A stretch of 64,000 nt of DNA, taken from positions 3,421,951-3,485,950 of the forward strand of contig NZ_MQWD01000001.1 in the NCBI RefSeq assembly GCF_002283365.1. Direction: 5' to 3'. Numbering within the stretch: the stretch's first letter is position 1; every line of letters begins with the position of its first letter. Position numbers and translations under genes: made by a program. Below, one piece after another: positions 24,294-32,896 of the stretch. The notes beneath the pieces were generated by a model that was given only the letters and a program-made list of their open reading frames with translations, was not told the origin of the DNA and ran no database searches. This DNA comes from Rubrivirga marina (GTDB lineage Bacteria; Bacteroidota; Rhodothermia; Rhodothermales; Rubricoccaceae).

Positions 24294-25304
24294 GTGCTCA
24301 ACCCGTTCTCGGTCGACGTCGCCATCGACCTCGGCACCGCCAATACGCTCATCCACGTCCGCGACAAGGGGATCGTGCTCAACGAGCCGTCCATTGTCGC
24401 CATCGACCGGCGGTCCGGCAAGCCCGTCGCCATCGGGACCGAGGCGCTGCTGATGCACGAACGAACGCACAAGGACATCGAGACCATCCGGCCGCTCAAC
24501 GACGGCGTCATCGCCGATTTCTCGGTCGCCGACGCGCTGATCCGAGGCCTCATCCGCCGCGTCAAGCCGGGCTGGCTGACGAGCATCGGGCGGATGGTCA
24601 TCTGCGTGCCGAGCGGCATCACCGAGGTCGAGCGCCGCGCCGTCAAGGACGCGGCCCAGAACGCGGGCGCGCGCCAGGTCATGCTCATCGATGAGCCGAT
24701 GGCCGCCGCCATTGGGATCGGGCTGACCGTCCAGGAGCCCGTCGGCAACATGATCGTGGACATCGGCGGCGGGACGACCGAGATCGCGGTGATCGCCCTC
24801 AACGGCATCGTCGTCGACGAGTCGATCCGAGTGGGCGGCAACGAGCTCGACGAGGCCGTGATGCAGTACTTCAAGAAGCACCACAACCTCCTCATCGGGA
24901 GCCGGACGGCCGAGCGGATCAAGTGCGAGATCGGGAGCGCGCAGAAGCTGGACCCCGAGCTCGAGCTCTCGGTCAAGGGCCGCGACCTCGTGACGGGCGT
25001 CCCCAAGACGCGCGTTGTGTCGAGCGAGGACGTCCGCGAGGCGCTCCGCCCGAGCGTCAACCAGATCGCCGCGGCCGTCGTCCGGGCGCTGGAGCGGACG
25101 CCGCCGGAGCTCGGCGGCGATGTCCTCGAGCGCGGCATCATGCTCACCGGCGGCGGCGCGCTCCTCAAGGGCCTCGACGACTACCTCCGCGAGCGGACCG
25201 AGCTGCCGGTGTTCTCGGCCGAGGACCCGCTCACGGCCGTCGTCCGCGGGACGGGCTCCGTGTTGGAGGACATCGACGGCTACATGCCGGTGCTGAGCAA
25301 CTGA
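24294..25304 (+). CDS. mreB: Rod-shape determining protein MreB (bacterial actin)
   Basis: Actin-like filament protein of 336 residues that guides lateral wall synthesis. Characteristic parts: VDVAIDLGTANTLIHVRDKG (phosphate 1), LLMHERTHKDIETIRPLNDGV, VPSGITEVERRAV, DEPMAAAIGIGL (connect 2 region), VDIGGGTTEIAV (phosphate 2), GGNELDEAVMQY, ERIKCEIGSA, and MLTGGGALLKGLDDYL (adenosine). The GTG at 24294 is the only start immediately before the conserved NPFSVDVAIDLGTAN. mreC follows after 158 bases that include a palindrome, so the two genes may be transcribed together or separately. Confidence 0.95.
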   Translation: MLNPFSVDVAIDLGTANTLIHVRDKGIVLNEPSIVAIDRRSGKPVAIGTEALLMHERTHKDIETIRPLNDGVIADFSVADALIRGLIRRVKPGWLTSIGRMVICVPSGITEVERRAVKDAAQNAGARQVMLIDEPMAAAIGIGLTVQEPVGNMIVDIGGGTTEIAVIALNGIVVDESIRVGGNELDEAVMQYFKKHHNLLIGSRTAERIKCEIGSAQKLDPELELSVKGRDLVTGVPKTRVVSSEDVREALRPSVNQIAAAVVRALERTPPELGGDVLERGIMLTGGGALLKGLDDYLRERTELPVFSAEDPLTAVVRGTGSVLEDIDGYMPVLSN

Positions 25305-25338
25305 GTCCTCGAGCGTGAGGCGGATGACGAGAGGCTCC

Positions 25339-25358
25339 CCGCCTCGGCGCCGAGGCGG
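25339..25358. repeat. GCCTCGG/CCGAGGC palindrome, 20 bp, between mreB and mreC
   Basis: Perfect palindrome CCGCCTCGGCGCCGAGGCGG, identical to the copy at 8549-8568, 35 bases after the mreB stop. It could end or stabilise the mreB transcript and so set the ratio of MreB to MreC. Confidence 0.75.
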
Positions 25359-25462
25359 ACATAGCGGGGGGTCCTCACGTCTCACCCCTAGGACCTCCCG
25401 CCTTCCCCGAACCGCCCCCGCGCTCGGGAGTAGGCGGCCCGAACCCTCCCCCCTCCTCTCGG

Positions 25463-26362
25463 ATGGCCCTTGCGCAGCAGGTCTGGGAGCGCTCGCGCGA
25501 CTACGTCGTGTTCGGAGCGCTTCTCCTCGTCGGCATCGTGATCTTCGTCGGCCGGAACGGGCCGGCGCTCCGGGCCGCCCGCGCGGCGAGCCTCACGGTC
25601 ACAGCCCCGGTCGAGGGCGCGTTCGAGCGGGCCGCGCAGTTCCGCCGGTCGCTCGTCGAGAACGAGCGGCTCCGCTCCGAGACCGCCCAGCTCTCCGCCG
25701 AGGTGGCCCGGCTGCGGGAGGCGTCGGCCGAGAACGCCCAGCTCCGCTCGCTCCTCCAGTTCCCCGACACCACGAACACGCGCCGCGTCGTGGCCCGCGT
25801 CGTGGCGAAGGACATCACGGAGCAGACGAACCTGCTGACGATCGACGCCGGGGCCCGCGACTCGATCGAGGTCGGGATGCCCGTCATCAACGAGCGCGGC
25901 ATCGTGGGGCGCGTCGTGCTCACGAGCGACCGGTACTCGGTGGTGATGCCGCACCAGAACACGCAGTTCCGCGTGCCGGCGGCCATCGAGGCGCTCGGGC
26001 GCGAGGGCGTCGTCCGGTGGGACGGCGCCGCGTTCGACCGGCTCACGATGGAGTACGTCGTCAAGACGGAGCCCGTCGAGCGCGGGATGCTCGTCGTGAC
26101 GAGCCCGTTCTCGGGCGTCTTCCCCGCCGGCATCCCCGTCGGCCGCGTCGACACGGCGTACGCCGCGGCCGGGCGCAACGACTACGTGATCCACCTCGAC
26201 CCGGCCGCGCCGATCTCTGAGGTGGGCTACGTCTACGTGCTCCTGACGCGGCCCGATCCGGAGCAGGCCATCCTCGAGGCTGCCGCGCGTGACTCGCTCG
26301 GCATCGAGCGCCAGCAGGCGGCCCTGGAGGCCCGGCTCCAGGCGACGACGCCCGACGAGTAG
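25463..26362 (+). CDS. mreC: Rod shape-determining protein MreC
   Basis: Bitopic periplasmic scaffold of the elongasome, 299 residues. The N-terminus is cytoplasmic, then a helix YVVFGALLLVGIVIFVGR, then a coiled coil (LVENERLRSETAQLSAEVARL, REASAENAQLRSLLQ), then the beta domain with GMPVINERGIVGRVV, the MPHQNTQFRVPAAIE segment and GVFPAGIPVGRV, all typical of MreC. The C-terminus carries an extra charged helix. mreD, PBP2 and rodA normally follow; here the next gene is a PBP4-type carboxypeptidase, so those partners must lie elsewhere. Confidence 0.95.
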   Translation: MALAQQVWERSRDYVVFGALLLVGIVIFVGRNGPALRAARAASLTVTAPVEGAFERAAQFRRSLVENERLRSETAQLSAEVARLREASAENAQLRSLLQFPDTTNTRRVVARVVAKDITEQTNLLTIDAGARDSIEVGMPVINERGIVGRVVLTSDRYSVVMPHQNTQFRVPAAIEALGREGVVRWDGAAFDRLTMEYVVKTEPVERGMLVVTSPFSGVFPAGIPVGRVDTAYAAAGRNDYVIHLDPAAPISEVGYVYVLLTRPDPEQAILEAAARDSLGIERQQAALEARLQATTPDE

Positions 26363-26476
26363 GCCGGCCTCGGACGCTCTGAGGGTCGACTCCGGTTTCT
26401 CCCCCCGCGCGGCGTCCGGGAGCGCACGATCCTGTTTCTTCCCGCCGTTCCGGCCGCCGTCCCAGTCCGCCCCCCG

Positions 26477-27967
26477 ATGTCCGTCCGCCACCGACTTCTC
26501 CCGCTCCTCCTCGCCCTGTTCGCCGTCGCCGCCGGCGCCCAGCCGACCTCGACGCAGGCGGGCCTCGCCGAGCGGATCGACGAGGTCCTCGACGCCCGGG
26601 CCTTCGACGACGCCTACTGGGGCGCCTACGTCGTCAACCTCGACACCGGAACGGAGCTCTACGACCGGAACGCCGCACGCCGGTTCATCCCGGCGAGCAA
26701 CATGAAGATCCTCTCGACGGCCGCCGCCGTCGACGCGCTCGGACCGGGCTTCCGCTACCGCACGCGGCTCTACGCCGACGGCGAGGTCCAGAACGGGACG
26801 CTGCTCGGCTCGCTCATCGTCCGGGGCGCCGGCGACCCGACGATCGGCGGGCGCTACGCCGACGGCGACATGCTCCGCGTCTTCCGGCAGTGGGCCGACA
26901 GCCTCCGCGCGGCCGGCATCCGCCGGATCCAGGGCGACGTGATCGGCGACGACGACGTGTTCGACAACGTCCACCTCGGGCAAGGCTGGCAGTGGGACGA
27001 CCTCAAGTGGTATTACGGCGCCGAGGTCTCGGGCCTCCAGTTCAACGAGGGGACGGTCCACGTCGAGGTCCACGGCACCTCCCCGGGGTCGCCTGCCCGG
27101 ATCGAGGTCGAGCCTGACTACGGCTACGCCCGGTTCGTCAACCGCTCGACCACGACGTCCGGCGGCGGCATCCGCGAGGGGTACGACCGCGCGCTCTCGG
27201 AGAACGTGTTCACGGTGTCGGCCAGCGTTCCCGCCGGGCGGACCGAGACCGAGGACCTGTCGATCGTCAACCCGACCGACTACTTCGTCTCGACGATGAT
27301 CGGAGTGTTCGAGGACCAGGGGATCGAGGTCGTCGGCGCGGCCGTCGACGTCGACGAGTGGGGCCGCCGGCCGCGGTACGAGCTCCTCACCCGCGTCGCG
27401 ACCACCACGTCGCCGCCGCTCTCGGAGATCATCAAGGAGACGAACGAGTCGTCGAACAACCTCTACGCCGAGCACCTTCTCCGCACGCTCGGCGCCTACG
27501 TCTATCGTGGGGCCGACCTCCCGACGGGCTCCGCGTTCGCGGGCTTCGAGGCGTCGAAGCCGTTCCTCGAGCGCGTGGGCGTCGACCCCGAGAGCTTCCG
27601 CGTGGCCGACGGGTCGGGGCTCTCGGCGCTCAACCGGCTCACGCCGGTCGGTCTCGTCGGCGTCCTCCGCGGGATGTACCAACACCCCGACCGCGCCACG
27701 CGCGAGGCGTTTTGGAACTCGCTAGCCGTGGGCGGCTACACCGGCACGATCCGCAGCCGCTACCGCTCGGGCGACGCGCGCGGGAACGTCCGCGCGAAGA
27801 CCGGCTACATCTCGGGCGCCCGGACGCTCTCGGGCTACGTCCGGAGCGCCTCCGGCGACATCCTCGCGTTCTCGCTGCTGTGCAACAACTACACGGTCTC
27901 GACGAGCCGCGTGAACAGCGCCCAGGACCAGATCGTCGAGCTCCTGGCGGACTACGAAGGGCGGTAG
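26477..27967 (+). CDS. dacB: D-alanyl-D-alanine carboxypeptidase/endopeptidase, PBP4 (S13) family
   Basis: Periplasmic penicillin-binding protein of 496 residues that trims or opens peptidoglycan cross-links. Signal peptide [22 protein letters not shown]. The three active-site motifs are present: SxxK in [10 protein letters not shown] (Ser at about residue 74), SxN in [16 protein letters not shown], and KTG in [18 protein letters not shown]. The large insertion between SxxK and SxN ([15 protein letters not shown], then an extended domain) is typical of class C PBPs. It follows mreC by 114 bases, which fits a role in wall elongation or remodelling. Confidence 0.93.
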   Translation: MSVRHRLLPLLLALFAVAAGAQPTSTQAGLAERIDEVLDARAFDDAYWGAYVVNLDTGTELYDRNAARRFIPASNMKILSTAAAVDALGPGFRYRTRLYADGEVQNGTLLGSLIVRGAGDPTIGGRYADGDMLRVFRQWADSLRAAGIRRIQGDVIGDDDVFDNVHLGQGWQWDDLKWYYGAEVSGLQFNEGTVHVEVHGTSPGSPARIEVEPDYGYARFVNRSTTTSGGGIREGYDRALSENVFTVSASVPAGRTETEDLSIVNPTDYFVSTMIGVFEDQGIEVVGAAVDVDEWGRRPRYELLTRVATTTSPPLSEIIKETNESSNNLYAEHLLRTLGAYVYRGADLPTGSAFAGFEASKPFLERVGVDPESFRVADGSGLSALNRLTPVGLVGVLRGMYQHPDRATREAFWNSLAVGGYTGTIRSRYRSGDARGNVRAKTGYISGARTLSGYVRSASGDILAFSLLCNNYTVSTSRVNSAQDQIVELLADYEGR

Positions 27968-28088
27968 GCTGTCTCCTTACCCACGTCGCGTGGGGGCCCG
28001 GCCGCCACGAATCACGCAACAAGCCGGCCCGCACTCGAAACCCCGCCCGCCTCGGCACGTCGCCGGGCGCCCACAGACCGCACGCGTT

Positions 28089-28637
28089 TTGACCCCGATC
28101 CACGCCACGACCGTCCTCGGCGTCCTCCACAACGGCCGCGTCGCCCTCGGCTCCGACGGGCAGGCCACGATGGGCGACACCGTCATGAAGCACAAGGCGC
28201 AGAAGGTGCGCCCGCTCTACGGCGGCAAGCTCCTGGCCGGCTTCGCCGGCTCCACCGCCGACGCGTTCACGCTCTTCGAGCGGTTCGAGGCCAAGCTGGA
28301 GCAGTACGGCGGCAACACGGTCCGCGCCGCCGTCGAGCTCGCCAAGGACTGGCGGACCGACCGGTACCTCCGCCGCCTCGAGGCGCTCCTCGCCGTCGCC
28401 GCCCCCGACCGGCTCCTCCTCGTCTCGGGCACCGGCGACGTCATCGAGCCCGACGACCCGATCCTCGCCATCGGCTCGGGCGGGAGCTACGCGCTCGCCG
28501 CGGCCCGCGCCATGATGAAGCACGCCCCCGACCTGTCGGCCAAGGAGATGGTCGAGGAGGGGCTCCGCATCGCGGGCGAGATCTGCATCTACACGAATCT
28601 CCACACGACGGTCCTCGAGCTCGACGCCGAGGAGTAG
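28089..28637 (+). CDS. hslV: ATP-dependent protease subunit HslV
   Basis: Threonine peptidase forming the HslVU chamber. The sequence [23 protein letters not shown] matches HslV from the catalytic Thr onward, then [53 protein letters not shown], and [17 protein letters not shown] choose the TTG at 28089: it gives MTPIHATT, a short propeptide before the Thr, as in Bacteroidota and Firmicutes HslV. The ATG at 27990 would add a 33-residue proline-rich leader. The partner hslU lies 1.2 kb downstream, separated by a NYN-domain gene, which is unusual because hslV and hslU are normally adjacent. Confidence 0.93.
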   Translation: MTPIHATTVLGVLHNGRVALGSDGQATMGDTVMKHKAQKVRPLYGGKLLAGFAGSTADAFTLFERFEAKLEQYGGNTVRAAVELAKDWRTDRYLRRLEALLAVAAPDRLLLVSGTGDVIEPDDPILAIGSGGSYALAAARAMMKHAPDLSAKEMVEEGLRIAGEICIYTNLHTTVLELDAEE

Positions 28638-28650
28638 TCGGCCCTGGCTC

Positions 28651-28679
28651 CCCCCACCTCGGCGTCGACGCGGTGGGGG
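28651..28679 (+). terminator. Hairpin after hslV
   Basis: Eight-base stem CCCCCACC/GGTGGGGG around TCGGCGTCGACGC, which itself contains the palindrome GCGTCGACGC, 14 bases past the hslV stop. The inner ACCTCGGCGTCGAC is a diverged form of the window's GCCTCGG palindromes. No T-run. Confidence 0.55.
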
Positions 28680-28703
28680 AACCCCCGAGCAGACGAGCGG
28701 ACG

Positions 28704-28711
28704 TAGCTTGC
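28704..28711 (+). promoter_or_regulatory. Candidate -7 box TAGCTTGC
   Basis: TAGCTTGC is 54 bases before the ATG of the NYN gene at 28765, suggesting that the NYN gene, and perhaps hslU, are transcribed independently of hslV. Confidence 0.45.
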
Positions 28712-28764
28712 GGCCGCGCGCCATTCCTTCGCGCGCATTCCGTACCCCGCAAGCCATCGCTCCC

Positions 28765-29691
28765 ATGTCTGAGATCGCGCCCGAGGGCGTCGAGGGCGCC
28801 CGCCAAGCGGCCGTCCTCGTCGATTATCAAAACCTCCACCACTACCTGAAGGGCCGCCTCGGCCGCGACGGGTCCTCCGCCGACCTCGCCGGCCACCTCT
28901 TCAAGGCCCTCCGCGACCGCCTCGCCGCCGACGACACGCGCCTCGTCCGCGGCCGCGCCTACGCCGACTTCGGCGGCCTCGACGACCACACGCGCCACGT
29001 CCAGCGGACGCTCTACCTCCACGCCATCGAGCCGGTCTACGTCCCGGCCACGATGCACCGGAACACCACGGACCTCCAGTTGGCCGTCGACGCCGTCGAG
29101 ATGCGGAGCCGGCACCCGGAGATCACGACGTACGTCCTCCTGGCTGGCGACCGCGACTACGCGCCGGTCGTGACGGCCCTCCTGGCCCAGAACAAGCGCG
29201 TGCTCGTCGTCGGCTTCAAGGAGCACCTCTCGCCGTACCTCCTGGAGCACACCGACGCCGGCGAGTTCGTCGACGCCAACGACCTGCTCCCGAGCAACTC
29301 GCTCCCGCCCGAGGCCGAGGTCGGCACGCCGATCCAGACGACCGAGTTCGAAGAGGCCCAGGACCCGCAGTACGAGATCGACTACGACGCCCTGGAGGTG
29401 ATCGAGAAGTTCTTCGGGCAGTACGAGGAGATCTACCTCACGCCCCTCCTCCGCCGCCTCAGCGACGAGATCGGCGAGGTCGACGGGCACGACCCGAAGT
29501 CGCTCGTCGCGGACCTCGAGGAGTGCGGGGCCGTCCGCCTCGAGCGCCGCAAGGGGATGCCGTACGACTACACGGTGCTCTTGGTGAACGGCGAGCACCC
29601 CGCCGTGACGGAGGTCCGCGAAGAGATCCACGGGGCGTCGGTCCAGACGGCCGATGACGGGCTCCCGTTCGAGGACGACGCGGAGATTTGA
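28765..29691 (+). CDS. NYN-domain (PIN-like) protein between hslV and hslU
   Basis: Predicted metal-dependent RNA-binding or nuclease protein of 308 residues. The NYN (LabA/DUF88-like) domain has AAVLVDYQNLHHYLKGRLG with the first catalytic Asp, TTDLQLAVDAVEMRSRHP with a second, and YVLLAGDRDYAPVVTALLAQ with a third, so the PIN-type acidic triad is intact. The C-terminal half (about residues 205-280, FGQYEEIYLTPLLRRLSDEIG and SLVADLEECGAVRLERRKG) looks like a winged-helix or OST-HTH/LOTUS-like RNA-binding module. Soluble, no signal. Its position between hslV and hslU could mean shared regulation under stress; that is an inference. No known named orthologue. Confidence 0.8.
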   Translation: MSEIAPEGVEGARQAAVLVDYQNLHHYLKGRLGRDGSSADLAGHLFKALRDRLAADDTRLVRGRAYADFGGLDDHTRHVQRTLYLHAIEPVYVPATMHRNTTDLQLAVDAVEMRSRHPEITTYVLLAGDRDYAPVVTALLAQNKRVLVVGFKEHLSPYLLEHTDAGEFVDANDLLPSNSLPPEAEVGTPIQTTEFEEAQDPQYEIDYDALEVIEKFFGQYEEIYLTPLLRRLSDEIGEVDGHDPKSLVADLEECGAVRLERRKGMPYDYTVLLVNGEHPAVTEVREEIHGASVQTADDGLPFEDDAEI

Positions 29692-29794
29692 GGGGTGCCC
29701 AACGGGGAGTGGGGATTGTGCCGTCACCCCTCACTCTTCACGCATCACCCCTTACCCGGTGGGCGTAGCCGGCGCACAGACGCAGACTCATTCC

Positions 29795-31267
29795 ATGGAC
29801 GCCACCACGACCCTCCCCGCGACGACCGCCAGCGCTGAGCCCGTCGACGACCTCGCCGGGCTCACGCCGCGCCAGATCGTCGCCGAGCTCGACAAGTACG
29901 TCGTCGGCCAGAGCGACGCCAAGCGGTCCGTCGCCATCGCCCTCCGCAACCGCTGGCGCCGGCTCCACGCCGACGAGGCCCTCCGCGACGAGATCACGCC
30001 GGCCAACATCGTGCTCATCGGGCCGACCGGCGTCGGCAAGACCGAGATCGCGCGGCGGCTGGCGAAGCTCACCGGCGCCCCGTTCGTCAAGGTCGAGGCC
30101 ACCAAGTTCACCGAGGTCGGCTACGTCGGCCGCGACGTCGAGTCGATGATCCGCGACCTCGTGGACCTCGCCGTGACGCAGGCCCGCGACGCCCAGGTCG
30201 AGCGGGTCCAGGAGCCCGCCCGCGAGCGCGCCGTCGACCGGCTCCTCGACATCCTCGTCCCGCCCTCGAAGCCGAAGGCCGGCACCCAGAACCCGTTCGG
30301 CTTCCCCCTCGGAGGGCAGCAGCAGCCCGCGACGCCTCAGACCGAGGCGTCCGACGATGACGAGCAGCACCGCCAGCGGACGCGCGCCAAGTTCCGCGAC
30401 TGGCTCGACGAGGGGAAGCTCGACGAGCGCGAGGTCGAGGTCGACGTGACGCTCGACAAAACGACGAACCTCCAGATGTTCGGGCCGATGGGGCTCGAAG
30501 AGATGGGGATCAACCTCCAGGAGATGCTCGGCGGGATGGGCAAGAAGCGCCAGAAGCGGCGCGTGAAGGTGCCCGAGGCGCTCGATCTCCTGGCTCAGGA
30601 GGAAGCGCAGAAGCTGATCGACCAGGAGTCGGCCAAGGCCGAGGCGCTCCGGCGCGTCGAGCAGGCCGGGATCGTGTTCATCGACGAGATCGACAAGGTC
30701 GCCGGGCGGCAGGGCGCCGGCTCCGGCGGCGGCTCCGGCCCGGACGTCTCGCGCGAGGGCGTCCAGCGCGACCTCCTCCCCATCGTCGAGGGCTCGACGG
30801 TGATGACGAAGCACGGCTCGGTCAAGACCGACCACATCCTGTTCATCGCCTCCGGGGCGTTCCACGTCTCGAAGCCGAGCGACCTCATCCCGGAGCTCCA
30901 GGGCCGCTTCCCGATCCGCGTCGAGCTCGGGTCGCTGTCGGAGGACGACTTCGTCCAGATCCTGACGGCGCCCGAGAACGCGCTCCTCAAGCAGTACGCG
31001 GCGATGTTCGCGTCGGAGGGCGTCGAGCTCACGTTCACCGACGACGCGGTCCGCGCGATCGCCCAGACGGCGGCGCGCGTGAACGAGGAGGTCGAGAACA
31101 TCGGCGCGCGTCGACTCCACACGATCCTGACGACGCTCCTCGAAGACCTCCTCTTCGACGTCCCCGACGGCCCACACGGCGACGCCATCGAGATCACGGC
31201 CGCCGACGTGGACGACAAGCTGGCCGGCGTGGTCAAGAACCGCGACCTCAGCCAGTACATCCTCTAG
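29795..31267 (+). CDS. hslU: ATP-dependent protease ATPase subunit HslU
   Basis: AAA+ unfoldase of 490 residues that feeds substrates to HslV. Walker A is GPTGVGKTEIARRLAK (about residue 76-91), followed by the HslU-specific KFTEVGYVGRDVESMIRDL pore loop. An intermediate (I) domain of about 130 residues includes a GQQQPATPQTEASDDDEQ low-complexity stretch. Walker B is VFIDEIDKVAG, sensor parts are FIASGAFHVSKPSDLIPELQGRFPIR and GARRLHTILTTLLED, and the C-terminus DLSQYIL matches the tail that inserts into HslV. The ATG at 29795 is chosen because earlier frame has no family similarity. The 103 bases before it separate it from the NYN gene. Confidence 0.95.
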   Translation: MDATTTLPATTASAEPVDDLAGLTPRQIVAELDKYVVGQSDAKRSVAIALRNRWRRLHADEALRDEITPANIVLIGPTGVGKTEIARRLAKLTGAPFVKVEATKFTEVGYVGRDVESMIRDLVDLAVTQARDAQVERVQEPARERAVDRLLDILVPPSKPKAGTQNPFGFPLGGQQQPATPQTEASDDDEQHRQRTRAKFRDWLDEGKLDEREVEVDVTLDKTTNLQMFGPMGLEEMGINLQEMLGGMGKKRQKRRVKVPEALDLLAQEEAQKLIDQESAKAEALRRVEQAGIVFIDEIDKVAGRQGAGSGGGSGPDVSREGVQRDLLPIVEGSTVMTKHGSVKTDHILFIASGAFHVSKPSDLIPELQGRFPIRVELGSLSEDDFVQILTAPENALLKQYAAMFASEGVELTFTDDAVRAIAQTAARVNEEVENIGARRLHTILTTLLEDLLFDVPDGPHGDAIEITAADVDDKLAGVVKNRDLSQYIL

Positions 31268-31344
31268 CGGGATGAGGCATGCGGGATGGGGGATGAGGCG
31301 GGTCGCCGGCTGCGGGGCGGCCGGGCGCTCCGTCCACCCCGTCC

Positions 31345-31363
31345 CCGAGGCCGGCCGCCTCGG
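31345..31363. repeat. CCGAGGC/GCCTCGG inverted repeat after hslU
   Basis: Seven-base arms CCGAGGC and GCCTCGG around CGGCC. It lies in the 117-base gap after hslU and uses the palindrome family's arms in the reverse order. The same gap also holds a 13-mer GGGATGAGGCATG at 31269 that recurs at 10133. Confidence 0.5.
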
Positions 31364-31384
31364 TGGGTCCGTGGGGGCGCCGAG

Positions 31385-32842
31385 GTGAGCCGGAGGCGCG
31401 CGGCTCTCGACCGGCTCCAGGCGCTCGGCGGGGGGCGGTCCGCCCGGCAGGTGCTCACGCTCGTGACGGGGGCGACGGCGGCGCAGGCGCTCGTGTTCGC
31501 CGCGCGGCCCGTCCTCACGCGGCTCTACACGCCCGAGGCCTTCGGCCTCCTCGGCGTGATCCTCGCGCCGGCCTACCTCCTCGCGACGCTCGCGACGCTC
31601 CGGTACGACGACGCGATCGTGGTGCCGCGCGACGACCGCGACGGCGCCGGCGTCCTGATGCTCGCCCTCATCGGGTCGGCCGCCACCGGCGTGCTGCTGG
31701 CGCTCCTGCTGCCGCTTCGGGACGCCGCCGGGGCCGCGCTCGGGGTCCCCGAGGTCGCGCCCTTCCTCGTGGTGCTGCCGGTCGTGGTGACGGCCCTCGG
31801 CGTGGCCGCCGCGACGCAGTCGTGGCTGACGCGGGTCGAGCGGTTCCGGGCGATCTCCCTGGCGATTCTTGCGCAGGCCGTGGTCTCGGTCGGCGCCCAG
31901 ATCCTGTTCCGGGACCGCGCCGCATGGGGGCTCGTGGCCGGTGCGGCAGCCGGCGCGGTGGTGCTGGCGGCCGTCGGCCTCGCGGCGGCCGTCCGCGGCG
32001 GCGCGTTCAGCGAGGCGGCCGGGGCCGACCTGCGCGCGCTCGCCCGGCGCTTCCGACGGTTCCCCGCGTTCGGCCTTCCGGCCTCGGGGATGACGCAGCT
32101 CGCGGCCCGCCTCCCGCCGCTCGTCCTCATCGGCGCGTTCGGGCCGGCGCTCGTGGGGCAGTTCACCGTCGCCATCGCGTCCGTCGCCGTGCCGATCGGG
32201 CTGGTCACCGACGCCGTCGGGCAGGTGTTCTACGTCCGCGCGGCCGAGGCGACGCGGGAGGGCCGCCTCGGGCCGCTCGTCGAGACGTCCTTTGGCCGGC
32301 TCGTCGCGTTCGCGGCGTTCCCGGTGGGGGCGGTCGCGGTGCTGGGGCCCGAGCTGTTCGCCGTCGTCTTCGGCGAGCCCTGGCGGGAGGCCGGCGTCAT
32401 CGCTCGGACGCTGACGCCCTGGCTCCTCCTGGCCGCCGTGGCCCCTCCCCTCACACGGGTCTTCGACGTCACCGAGCGGCAGCGGGAGGAGCTGAGCACG
32501 GGCGTCTGGACGGCCGCGCTGGTCGGCGGCGCCCTCGTGGCCGGCGCGTGGGTCGGCGAGATCACGCTCGCGCTCCAGCTCCTGGCGGCGGGTGGCGTCG
32601 CCGCACGGCTGGTCCAGCTCGCGGTCATCGCGCGGGTCTCCGACGCCCCGTTCGCCCGGATCCTGGTGGACCTGATCTGGAGCGCGTGCGCGGCGGCCCT
32701 CGCCCTCCTCCCCGCCGGGCTCGGGCTGGTGTGGGGCGGCCTCTGGGCCGGACTCGCGGGCGCCGTCGTCGGCGCACCGCTCTACGGCCTCCTCGTCTTC
32801 CGCCTCGCGGCTCGCGCCGTCGGGCCCACCCGAAACGACTGA
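31385..32842 (+). CDS. Polysaccharide flippase (Wzx/MOP superfamily)
   Basis: Inner-membrane exporter of 485 residues, predicted to flip lipid-linked oligosaccharide. About 12-14 hydrophobic helices can be drawn, beginning with VLTLVTGATAAQALVFAARP and VLTRLYTPEAFGLLGVILAPAYLL, a start typical of the Polysacc_synt family (xxRLYTPExFG). The GTG at 31385 gives VSRRRAALDRLQ with positively charged cytoplasmic N-terminus; an upstream ATG at 31286 would add an Arg/Gly/Pro-rich non-membrane leader. No glycosyltransferases are next to it, but the window has a nucleotide-sugar cassette at 2.8-5.8 kb that could feed the same pathway. Substrate unknown. Confidence 0.85.
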   Translation: MSRRRAALDRLQALGGGRSARQVLTLVTGATAAQALVFAARPVLTRLYTPEAFGLLGVILAPAYLLATLATLRYDDAIVVPRDDRDGAGVLMLALIGSAATGVLLALLLPLRDAAGAALGVPEVAPFLVVLPVVVTALGVAAATQSWLTRVERFRAISLAILAQAVVSVGAQILFRDRAAWGLVAGAAAGAVVLAAVGLAAAVRGGAFSEAAGADLRALARRFRRFPAFGLPASGMTQLAARLPPLVLIGAFGPALVGQFTVAIASVAVPIGLVTDAVGQVFYVRAAEATREGRLGPLVETSFGRLVAFAAFPVGAVAVLGPELFAVVFGEPWREAGVIARTLTPWLLLAAVAPPLTRVFDVTERQREELSTGVWTAALVGGALVAGAWVGEITLALQLLAAGGVAARLVQLAVIARVSDAPFARILVDLIWSACAAALALLPAGLGLVWGGLWAGLAGAVVGAPLYGLLVFRLAARAVGPTRND

Positions 32843-32874
32843 CCCCGGCCGCCTCGGTGCCGAGGCGGCCGGGG
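32843..32874. repeat. GCCTCGG/CCGAGGC hairpin, 15-bp stem
   Basis: CCCCGGCCGCCTCGG pairs perfectly with CCGAGGCGGCCGGGG across a two-base loop. It begins one base after the flippase stop and ends 22 bases before the stop of the convergent DEAD-box gene, a clean position for a bidirectional terminator. The strongest stem of the family. Confidence 0.75.
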
Positions 32875-32896
32875 CCGGAAACGAACGACGGTCCGC

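Noticed and set aside
27990-28088. Longer HslV starting at ATG 27990
   Set aside because: It would add 33 Pro/Arg/His-rich residues before the catalytic Thr; HslV needs a free or briefly masked N-terminal Thr, which the TTG at 28089 provides.
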